The translations under genes and the position numbers were made by a program. Below are positions 20,783 to 32,800 of a DNA stretch of 64,000 bases, piece by piece. The stretch covers positions 2,294,001 through 2,358,000 of the forward strand of contig NZ_FO704551.1 of assembly GCF_000968175.1 (NCBI RefSeq), read 5' to 3'. The notes beneath the pieces are model-generated. The model had not been told where the DNA came from and did not search any database. It saw only the letters and a program-made list of their open reading frames with translations. Each line of letters starts with the position of its first letter. Position 1 is the stretch's first letter. The stretch comes from Xenorhabdus poinarii G6 (GTDB lineage: Bacteria > Pseudomonadota > Gammaproteobacteria > Enterobacterales > Enterobacteriaceae).

Positions 20783-20815
20783 AAAAAAATGGCCCACCGC
20801 AGTGAGCCATTTTCG
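20783..20815 (-). terminator. Rho-independent terminator of the rtxHCA operon
   Basis: Read on the minus strand, AAAATGGCTCAC pairs with a GTGGGCCATTTT arm (one G:T-type mismatch) and runs into seven U residues. It is placed about 36 bases after the rtxA stop and just upstream of the phosphatase start, so the two transcripts are probably separate. Confidence 0.85.
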
Positions 20816-20850
20816 TTAATGAGGATATCTCGTGAAAACCCTTCCGGTGA

Positions 20851-23800
20851 TCACACCAGTTTGGATTTCCCGTTGATGGTATCTGACCAGGCAGTCACAA
20901 TAGCGGATTTCGTTGAGTTATCAAGCGAATCAATAAAACCACTGTCGCCCATATTCGGTGCGAATCCACTCATGGCTTGTACCAGCGCGTCAACGCCATT
21001 GGTTGAGAGTGCGGTATATTCACGCTCACCTTGAGCGTCTTTATCGCCCATTTGGGTGATGATATCCGCTCGGTTGCCATTGAAGTAATTGTTGAAAGTC
21101 ACTGATCCCATCGCTTCAAACTGCCCTTGTGCCGAAGGATCGGCGACATGACGATGCGTCAACAGTACCAGATCGTAACCACTGCGTTGGAACCACAGGT
21201 TTTGCCAGTTGATATCGTTGAAAATAATCTTGTCGCCTTGTTTGATATCTTCGACCACGTTATCAATGATATCCCCTCCGACTACAAAACGATTCACCCC
21301 GCTACCCCCGCTAAAGTGGTTTTGATATCCGCCCAGTACCAGCAGATCATCACCCTCACCCCCGTGGATTTGGCTGAATTTCGATACCACATCAGCAATC
21401 AGATGATCATGGCCTGATCCTCCCTTGATAGTGGTGTGGTAACCCATCAGTTTGATGGTGTTGTTACCCGTCTGGCCCTCGATCCAATTATCGTTGCCGA
21501 ATACGGTGGCAAAATCGTTACCTTTGCCCAAATCAACCCGGTTGTTACTCCCGATGGTCACAACGTAATCTTGATCGTCTCCGGCATCAATGTGATTGAA
21601 GTTACCGGCAGCCACGATATAGTCACGCCCTTTACCCCCATCGATGATGCCATCTTCACCAAAAGCAAAGACCTGATCATCACCAGCGCCCATGTAGGCA
21701 TAGTTCGTGCGTCCGGCCAAGACAGCAACGTCATTGCCAACACCGCCAAATATCATGTTTTCACGTCCCATCATCACACCCATATCCTGGCCTTCACCGC
21801 CGGTAAAGATATTGGACGTTCCTACCGAGTAGAAAACATCATCACCCCGGCCACCCCAGAAGTTGTTGTTGTCTCCCAGATAAGCGCCAAGATCTTTGCC
21901 GTCACCTCCCCAGTTGAAATTGTAGTTACCCAGGGAAACGTGGAAGTCACCATCACCCTGCAAGTGACCGCTGTTACGCAGAAAATCGAACGTTTCATTC
22001 TGCATGTTCAGCAAGTCAGCCGTCAGGTTCTGTTTCAGGTTGGTGACCAGCGATTGCATCTCAGCCTGTTTATCCCGATTGAACAGGGTGGCAAACAGGT
22101 TTGGCAAATTCAGGGACGTCAAGCCTACGTCACGAGGGGTCTGAGCATCGGGGATTTCCGCTACGAATTCGCCCTCTTTAGACACGGTGACCTGCCCTGC
22201 GGGTTTCCCATCCGGGGCTTTCGCTTTCAGGCCGTGGCTTTCAGCAAAAGAGGTCACACCATCAGCGCCCATACTTAAGCTGGCTTTCAGACTATCGAGC
22301 AATTTATCCGGATCTGTGAAGGCATTCAGTTGATTACCACTGAATTCCCCGATGATTTCCAGCATTTCACGCAAAATAGCAACACCATCAACCGGCTGAC
22401 CTGAGCGAGAAACAATACCGCCTGTCGGGGTATACGCCACACCAAAGATATCTGCCAGCGTGGTATCCGCCTGAATACCGGCAAGGTTACCCAACAATTT
22501 ATTCTTAATCTGGCGTGGTACATCCGTCGGGCTGAAGGTAAACGTCGTTTTCGCCATGCCCGTGGCGGTGTATTCCTGCGTCATCAAACCAAACAGTGAT
22601 CCCAGGTTGGTATCCAGAATCGACGCGATATTGTCACCAAACATGAAGTTCCAGTTACCGGCCGTAACCTGAATATCCGCCCCCTGCCCACCAACGGCAA
22701 AGTTAAAGGCCCGTTTTTCATTCGCCTGACGGAATTTATCTGCCCGACTGATGTTACCCATTGCCGGGGTATTCCCCTTGCCACCCAACCATTGGTTGTA
22801 TTTTTTGTTCAGCGTGCTTTCGAGATCACTTTTCAGGCCACGGCTGCTACGTGCATTTTGCGCGTCGAGATCAGTCAGCGTGTTATAAGCCACACTGCTG
22901 GTCAAATCGATACCGGACAGATCCCGGACATATTTCTTCGCACTTTCCAGTGTCCATTGCTGATCCTGTTGTGTCAGCCAATCCGCTGAATCATACGAGC
23001 CGGCAATATCCTGCAATACACTAGAAATACGGGCAGCACCACCAAATGGGTTCACCAGTGGGGGGGTTGGAATGGATTTATCTAACATCACGAGCAAATC
23101 GTTACTGCGCCCGGCGTTAAAGCTGATGTTCCGGTTACCCACGAACAATTGAGCTCCTTCCAGCGCCTGATAACCTGCAATATTCACACTGTGTTTACTA
23201 TCACCGTTGCCAATGTGAACCATCACATTGTTATCACCAAAGGCCAGAGACTTAAAGCCGCCGGTGCCTACCTTGATACCGACGTTCGTGGTACCCCAGT
23301 TAATGGCGCTAAATTCCCCCTGACCAATCTGTAACTGAATGTTACCGGAATAGCTCAACTGATTGTCTTTTGATGTCGATGACACGACAGACTGATTGTC
23401 CTCGGATTTTGGCGCATGAAATATCTCTGTATTGCCTGCAATCGCGCCCTGCGCTTTCGCGTTCACGTCGGCCTGACCGATACGGGACACATTGACATCC
23501 TTTTCAGAGATACCACGACGGATTCGCTCCGAGTGACTTTCTACTTCACCTTGGTCATTCCAACCGAAGACGATCTTATTATCCGTCAGCTTGTTAACCC
23601 ACTGCTGCCGCGCATTTTGCGTGTATTTGCGGCCAACACCATCCACCGCAACGTCACTGCTCCGTGCCGATACCGTGGTACGAATACCGTTATCATTCAG
23701 TGCCGAAATAAAGCGACGGGCAAAGCCATCACGTTTGTCATCGCTGATCAACGCGCAACCAACCAGACTGATATGGTCTGGTGTGCCGGCCAGTTGGAAA

Positions 23801-26800
23801 TCGGTACTGAACTGTTTCAATCTAACGGCCAATTCATCCGCACTGTAACCACTCATGCGCGTATGGTTTTGGGTTGATTCTTCACGTCCATGTCCGACTA
23901 TCTGCCAACGTAATTGACCGGTCAACTTGGTAGGATCGCCATAAACCAGTCGAGATTTGCCATCCACATCAAGCTGAACAATGATGCTGGAATCCGGGTG
24001 TTTGCTGGCCAGACTTGCCGCCGCCTGAGCCGCGACCGGATCATTTTCCGTCTGGATAATGATCTGACCGTTGAAGCGGCTATCGCTGTGTTCAGACAGT
24101 GGGTTGACCTCAGGGCTGCTCCAGGCATCAACGTCTTGATTATTCACACGAAGGTGACTTTCTGGCAAGTTGCTGTCCGCTGGCTCTCCTAAGGGTTTTT
24201 TCACCGCATGAGTCGCTTCAATCTCTGTCGGTTTTTTGATTGGGGTATCATCAAACACCGGTAATTCCAGCATGTCCCGCATCGTGGTTTTTTCCGCCCA
24301 TCTTGGACGATAATTTGCCAAGGCGTTACCATCGATCACCACCACACGCTCGAAGGTACTTTCCCCTGCCGCGTTCTTCGGTAATTTGTAGCTTTGTGCC
24401 ATATTCAGACCGGATTCACCAAAGAAACGCGTCATATAAGCATCAAATTTCTCCGCCGATGAGAATTCAACAATCCCCACGTTTGGATCATAGAAACCAT
24501 AAACCCGGTTATCACCGCTGCCTTTCGCCCATGCTGCCATCGCATGATCAGAGCCATCCAGTTCAAGCAGTACCGGTTGACCTTCTGTATTACCGGCCGT
24601 GATTTTCTGAACCACACCCGCGACTGTCAGCGCTTTCGCATCCTCCAGTTTCTCCTTCCACACTTTAGTCAACGTGTCTGCCATCGGATTCTTGGCATGG
24701 AGTGCGGCCAAAGAAGCTAGCAATTTATTCGCGTTAGCACGTTCTGTTGCAGAGTACCGATCCGGATTATTGAGTACAGCAGCCGCCGAATACATTTTCT
24801 CCAGCAATTGACGACCAACCCCATCCTGACCCTCGTTTTCAAATTGTTTCGCAACCAGCACCAATTTTGACAATGGATCACAACGTCCGCCAAAACCATC
24901 GTTTGACAGGTTCAACAACAACAATTGTGGTGCCAGTTGTTCGCTTGCCTGAGAATCCGTCAGCCCGGTTGACGTGATATCACGGAACAGGCGGTTGAAT
25001 TTCTCAGCTCTTGGCTGGAAGGTGATTTTCAACGCCCTGTTTTCAATTTCCCAGGCCAAAGCGCCTTTCTGTTCTGGACGCCAATGACCTTTAACCAAGA
25101 GATCCACCAGCTGCTTGAGGTTCATATCTGGACGGAACCCCTCCACAACTTGTTCGGCATAACCCTGCTGATAACCCGTCAGGAATTCCTCCGTTGTACG
25201 GATATCCTTGGGTCTACCGCCGGGGCTGGTGGGTTGTGGTTTCAGCGCTTCACCGTAACGTTTCAGTACACTTTCTATGCTTTTAAGTGCCACGGATTCA
25301 TCAGAATTCAGCTGAGGTTTCACATGAGTCTCAGTCTGTTCTGAATGTGGGGTATTGGTCATCTCATCAGGTAAAGCCTTGAGGGTGAATGTACCATTTT
25401 CCGAATGCGCAATGACTTTATCGATATTCGATTTCACAAGGTTAGCGGCCTGCCTGAAGTTGTGACTTTCAACGTCAACCCGCACTTTCTCGCCTTTCTT
25501 CGTCGTCACTTCCAGCGTCACCACGTCATCGCTGTAATTAACGACCCGTCCTGTCACGTTTGAAGCCAGTTTAAAGATCTTACCCTGCTCTTTCAGCGCC
25601 CGCAGGACATACGGTTGCTCACCCGCACGTGCCTGTTGCCACACGCCGTCATAATGGCTAATGGTGCCATCTTCAAACGTATTGTAGTTCACATTGAAAC
25701 TTTGATTTTTCGCCTTGCTGGCTTCATACGTATAACCCAACTTGGATTGATAGCCCGTGACTATGCCATTATGGAAGGAATCCATAAATTGTCTGAAATC
25801 TTTATAGTTATCAAATGATTTGATACCAAAGTTCGGATCGAAGAATGACCAGATGGTTTGATTTTCCCCTTTATGAGCAACAACGGCCATCGCGTGGTCT
25901 TCAGACATAAAAGAGAGATATGTCGTCTTATCCACATTATTCAGTTGATCCATCACGGACTCATAGCCAGCGACATCATTCCTTAACGCATAATCAATCC
26001 TCGGCCCGGTCAGTCCATTCGCCTTTAATTTTCCGCCATACGCTTCGTTCGCTGCTTTCCTAGTCCTGATCGAACGATCTTGTTCTTGGCTGTACTGCAT
26101 TGATAGCAGATCTTGAATAATCGGGCCGATATTTTGGCGACGATACTGATTGAGCAACGAGGATTCAATCGAATGGATATCGTTCTGTTTATGGACTGTA
26201 TTGTCATTGTAGGCTTTCACCGCATCTGTCAGCCATGACAAATACGCTTTCCCGCCACCCAGTCCATGTACCCGCTCTTCTATCAGGTAACGACCAGACA
26301 AAGCGAAACAAATACCCTCCAGAAACTCTTTTGATGCAACGTTATCCCCTTTCGTCAGGAGTACATTGCCAATTTCAGGGACCAGTTTCTCAAGATGAGA
26401 GAGTAGTGATTTTCCCTGAGTGAAATGAAGCGAATGTTGCGCCAGCTCTTTTCCACCCGATTTCATATCAAACAGGAAGTAAAGCGCTTTTTCCAGCAGG
26501 CTGGCTTTTACGCTGCTGTTGTCAGGCCGGGCTTCGGAAAGGGTTGACACAATCTGCTCAGCATATTGGTTCATCAACCGACCACTGGCTTCATGACCAT
26601 AGAAGGTGTGTTCTCCCGAAACCTGATAACCCGCGACGACAAGTTTGGCACGCAGTTTTTCCCCTTCTGTCCCCAACCCTTCGTTATCGGTCAGCAACAT
26701 GATTGGCGTTTGCTTCGAAAGCCCTTGCAGATTTTTCTCCACCGAGAACTGCCCATTGACAGCTTTCGCCAACGCGCCCGTGATCCCGGCAGGATTAGGC

Positions 26801-29800
26801 ACTTCATGAGCCGTAATGGCTTTGGTCATGCTTGGCATTGGTCTGTCAAGCAACACACCAGAAACAGCCTGTCCATGACGTTCTGCATAACGGGCCAGAT
26901 CCGCGGCGACCGCTCCGCCCATTGAGTAACCATGAAGGATGATATTTTCGGGCTTGATACCACGATCATTAACTAAATACTTAAACATGGTACGGGCATC
27001 CTGATACAACCCATTTTCGCTTGGAGACCCATCGCTGAAGCCATAGCCGCGCATGTTCACCGCCAGCATGTCAACGCCTTGTTTTTGGTAATGGCTTTGG
27101 ATCAAACTGGCCTGTTCTTCCGCAGATGAGCCGGAACCATGAATGAAGAGCACCACTTTTTTCGCTGAATGGTGTTCATCCTGATCATTTTGATCACCAC
27201 GATGGTAATAACCCGTCAAACGTCCAGCTTCCCCCTGTAACGTGATCTTATTCACTGTCCCGTTGGTCACTGCCGTGTCCAATATTTGCTGAGTCCTCGT
27301 ATCTACATGACGGCGATCTTCTTTGGCACCATAAAGTTCATCGTTAAAGAAACGCGTGATTGGGTTAAATGGCGTCCTTTCACGCGGTGGTGTCGCGTCA
27401 TGAGCGATGGCCACGTTCTCGCCATTTTTGACGAAAGAATCCGCAAATATCAGCGATTCGTCCAGACGAACATTGATTTGTGACAACAAGTCTTTCAGGG
27501 CCGGAACACGTTTTGAATCAGGATGCTTCTCCAGATAGCTTGCAACCTTGATCAGCAAGTCAGTCAATTTTTCCACTGACTCAAAGTCATAATCTTTGTT
27601 GTTTTGCAACGTATTTTCATAGCTGGCAAGCGCATCCAGGACATTCTGGTAACTGTCACCCAAGGTTTTGCCTTTAACGTAAGCGGCTTGCTTCAATTCC
27701 CCGGCTGACATCAAGTACGTTTTCGGTTGATAGTGCCAACGACCCTCCACTTTTTCAGCCAGAATACGGGTGCGGCCATGCTCAAAGGAAACCATGCGGT
27801 CTTCCAGCAGATGCAACGCATCCGGCAATTGCCCGTAATGGTCATAATTGGCCAGGATAAACCGCTCAATGGTTTTGATTTGTGCGGGATCGTCTGAATT
27901 TTTCACCATAATGGTTTTGAAACTGTCGCTGTCATGACCCGGCCACGGACGAACTTCAAAGCCCCCGTTTTCCGATTCACGTACCAGCAAATTGCGTTCT
28001 GTACGCAATCCATAGAATGGCAGCGCCTGATTCAGCAGGTTATCGATAGCACTGGTTTTGATATCCAGATTAACCAGTGTATCGGGCTGATAGTGATCCG
28101 GCGTCAATGCCTTCAGCCTGCTCTGCTCGGCAGGACTGAGTGAATCAAAGCGCGCTTTGACAGAAACCCCCGCCTCCGTCAATCGGCGGCCAATGGATTC
28201 AGGCGCAACACCCTGATATTCTTCCACCGCTTTATCCAGCAGACGGATTTCGCCGACCAAGCCCTCACGCTGTAATTGACGCAAGACCGGCAATTCAACA
28301 TTCCAGAAATAGTTGCCGAGGCGCAATCCGCCTTCCGCTATCACATAAACATCATCGCGGGATCCGGTGGCATAGAGGGAACTCCAGAAACCGGTATTGC
28401 TGCGTGCGGAAGCGATAATAGCCGATTGCAAGGCCTTCTGTTCCACAATATTCGTATCGAGGGAACGGTAGCTCCAACGCATCAGCATTCTGTTCAGCGC
28501 AATCGCAAAATCGTTACCTTTGACATCAATATCATAAACAACTTTCTTACCATCAATCTGTACTGAATCAAGAATTTTACGGGATCGCTCAAGGCCTTTA
28601 GGACCTAGACCAGACCAAAATGAAACGATACTCTCATCACCATGTACAGGTTCGAAGCTATAACCATAGCTTTCCAGCTTTGTAACGAATTCGACGCGTT
28701 TGTCCCAGTCGTGATCAATGGTGGCATCAACAAAGAGCCTGACCAGTGCGGGGAACTCCTCTTGCGATATACTCGTCTTTTTGATCTTTTGAAATAACTT
28801 TTTCAGTGAAGCGATTTGCCTTGTTGACAGATTAGTCTCCCCGAGTTCGGGATTAACAATAGAGGCAACGATGTCTTGTCTGAGATCATCCGAAATATAG
28901 GCATCTACACGCGTAAATCCCGGCACAGGGATATATTTTTCAGTCGCCAGTGCGCTACCACTGTCCAACCAACGGTAAACATCCGCCACTTTTTGTGCCC
29001 GGGTTGCCGTCGCAGCCTCTTTTGACATATCAACCGGTTCTGGCTCGGCCAGCGCCTCGCCCAGCGCTTGCAAGCCACTGAGATCCAATCCTGGCATTTT
29101 CGGTGTCTGCCTGATCCATTCTGTCACAACATCAGTAGACGGGCTGGCAGGCGTTTCGGTATCCAGCGATGTCGGAACAGGGCGACCAGACTCGCGCGTA
29201 TGTCGGGTGCGTATTCCCGCATTGATCTGCAAACGATCTAATGCACCTTTGGCGGTGCTCAGTTCGTTCAAGTCTTCGTTCAGGTATTGCAATTCTTCGC
29301 TGAACCCGCCATCAGCCTGAACGGTCGATTCAGGATTGATGCTACTCTTGGCATGTTCTGCTTTTTCAATATCTTCAGCGTAGTGGGAACCATAAGCGTT
29401 ACCTGACAGACCACTGCCGGTTGCGCCTGTGCGCTGCGGCTTATCGCTGCCATCAAGTTTGGCACCCTTAGCGTCATTTTGTACTTGCGCGGTTTTGCTG
29501 TCTGCCGTGGAGATTTCATGTCGGCCACGCTGTTTCGCCTTCTGCACAGCGGACTGACCATCACGTTCTGCTTGCTCAGCCTGTTGCTGATAACGGGCGG
29601 CTTCTGCTTTCCTGTTTTCGGCCTGCGTTCGCGCCTCTTCAACATCCAACGCGGCATTTTGGCGGTTCTGTTCGGATTTGAGTACGCCCGCTTCTGATTT
29701 GGCAACCGCATCTTTGATATCATCCAGACGTCCGGCTGCCATGCTTTGTGCGTTATCCAATTGGCGGCGAACCGTCTGGTCTGCTTTGTCCAAATCAGTC

Positions 29801-32800
29801 TGAACATGCGCCAGCAAACCATCAGCAAACTGATCACGCCATGGCTGGCCGGATTCCCCCTGATAGGTGGCGTGGCTGTCCAGAGCGGCCAGACCTTTGG
29901 CTTTTGCCATCAGCTCAGCGGTGACTGACTGAGCTTCGTCCTTCATTGCATCGCGCTGTTCTTGCCCATTCGTATTCAGCGCCGCCAGATCCGTGGACTC
30001 CAGTTGATCTTGTGTGCCCGAAATAGCGTCCAGTTGTCTATTCTGTTCCTGTACCAGACGCAGGCGATCAGCTTCTGCCCTTTCCTTATCCTGCAAGGCG
30101 CTCTGCGCGGCTTGATCTTGCTGCACATGTTCAACAATGCCACTGTCCGATAACTCAGATTTTGCAACCACGTTATCCAGAACATAACCAAGGCCGTCAC
30201 TCTCACCTGTGCCTTTGAACTCCAATCGGTTGCTGCCCGCCTGTGCCGTCAGCGTCAATGTCTGATTTTTCCATTCGGTTTTACCCGCAGAAACTGAGAA
30301 CACGACCTGATTGTTCCACAATACTTGCATACCATTATCAGTGGAGCTATTGGGACGTCTGGCAAAGTCAAAGCTAAGATTGATGGATTCGCCCGCGTTG
30401 AGAGAGCGGATCTCCTGATAAATACAAGTATTGCCCTGAACATCAAGTTCACTGACATACTTGCCGTGACCACTATCACTAAGGCCATAAGCCTGAGCAG
30501 AGTACTGGGCTTCAATACCGTTTGTAGACTGCCATCCCTGGTTTCCCTGTTCAAAATCACCATTGATGATAAGATTACGCGCCTGATTAGGGTTTAACCG
30601 CTTCTCATCGCCCAGTGTATTTTGGATACGGTCAATATCTGGCGCATCCGTGCTCGTCACAGCACCTTTCAGGTTGTTTTGCAAATCAGAGGTCACTTCA
30701 CCGATTTCGGTCAGCTTAAAGCCATTTAGGGAAGAGACTTCCGGCAAGTCGATGGCACCACGTCCCTTATGGGTGCCCGATGTATTGGCTTCATCGCCAT
30801 TCACCAGATAATTGATGCCCTGGCTACCCGCACTGCCCAGCACGGTCTGTTTGACATTCTCAAACAGGGCTTTCAATTTGTCGCTATGGGTATTGCTGGC
30901 TGCCAGCGCAAGATTATAGAAATCGCCGTTACCTACCTGAATGACCACGTTATTGCGGGCATAAGAGGCGTTAACGTTCAAACCATCACCGACACGGATA
31001 TTGGCATTGCCTTGACCTTTCATGACGGAAACATTCAGGCCGTCCCCCACGCGGGTATTAACGTTGAAGTTCCCCCAGGCCACATTGACGGAAACACCAT
31101 CACCCACTTTGGTGTTGACATTCAGGTCGCCATGAGCAGCCGTCACACTAAGGCCATCACCCACGGTCGTCGTGATGTTGCCCTTACCTTTGGCGGCGGT
31201 GACTTGCATACCATCACCGACTTTGGTGACAACATTGCCCTGACTCCATAAGGCATTGAAGCTATCACCATCGCCGATTTGGGTCACCATATTCGCTTCA
31301 CCTTTGGCGAGCACGACATGGCGGCCATCCCCCACTTTGGTGATGACGTTAGCCTTACCCCACGTGCCAGTGTAATCGTCACCATCACCGATATGGGTAA
31401 TGATGTTGGCCTGCCCCTGAACAACCGTGACTTCCTGACCGTCACCGACTTTAGTGATGATATTCGCATCGCCTTTGGCAAAATTATAGCGATCACCGTC
31501 ACCCACATGCGTGATGATATTGGCTCTGCCCCACGCGGCGTTGATGCCTGTCCCATTCCCCACTTTCGTGATGAGGTTGGCTTCGCCTTTGGCAAACCCG
31601 ATTGTCGTCCCGTCACCCACATGGGTCATGATATTGCCGATTTTGGATACCAGCAGCCCCACCGTGGTGCCATTGCCCACTTTAGTCAGTAGGTTACCTT
31701 TACCCGCCAAGACCGCAGCGGTTGTGCTTGCCTTCTCATTGTCTTGCGTAACATGCGTCACCACATTGGCCTCAGATACGGCAATGACGCCCATAAAGCC
31801 ATCACCCACTTTTGTCACGATATTGGCTTTGCCTAAGGCCAGCACACCGGTCAAACCGTCACCGACATGCGTCATGATATTGGCTTGGCCAAACATGGCG
31901 GCCAGTGTTGTACCATCCCCCACTTTTGTCATGACATTGGCGCTTCCGGCAAACAGACCGATGCTGGTACTGTCTTCCCCCTGGCGGGATACGTGGGTAT
32001 AAATATTGGCCTTACCCACCATCAGTGCGGCGGTCAAGCCGGTGCCGACTTTGGTCAAAACATTCGCACCGCCGATCATGGCCGCAAAAGTTGAGCCGTG
32101 ACCTATCTGCGTAAAGAGATTGCCTTGACCAATCATGGCGGAAAGTGCATTACCGTCACCGACTTTAGTGGCAATATTGCCTTTGGCGATCATCAAGGCC
32201 ACACTCATGCCGTCGCCAACGTGCGTAAAGACATTTCCTAATGACAACATTAATGCCAGCGCATCGCCGTTCCCCACTTTCGTGAAAATATTTCCGCCGC
32301 CGCCCATCAATGCCCAGGCATTTTCCTCACCGACATGAGTAAAAATATTGCCTGCCCCCACCATCGCGGCAACGGTTGTGCCATCACCGACTTTGGTGAA
32401 GACGTTACCGGCAGCGGCCATCACCCCTACCGTCTGCCCATCACCCACATGAGTCAGCACGTTGCCGAGACCTAACATAACGCCCGTTGTATCACCATTG
32501 CCGACTTTAGTCAGGACATTCGCACCGCCCAGCATAATACCGGTGGTTTTTCCATCACCGACATGGGTCAGGACATTAGCGCCACCGCCCATCACCGACA
32601 GGAGATCGCCTTTGCCTTTTTTCGTCAGGACATTCGCGCCACCCAGTGCAATGGCTTTCGTATCGGAAGTCTCATGATCATTGCTGATATGGGTGATCAC
32701 ATTAGCGCCGCCCAACATCGCGGATTCGAGATCGCCTTCACCCATCTTGGTCAGGACGTTTGTGCCACCCACAAGAATTGAGGAAACGTTGCCATTGCCC

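Noticed and set aside
21436..22278. Plus-strand open frame of 280 codons opposite the rtxA C-terminal repeats
   Set aside because: Same cause: repeat codon bias. The translation is low-complexity Val/Thr/Ile and does not resemble a protein family.
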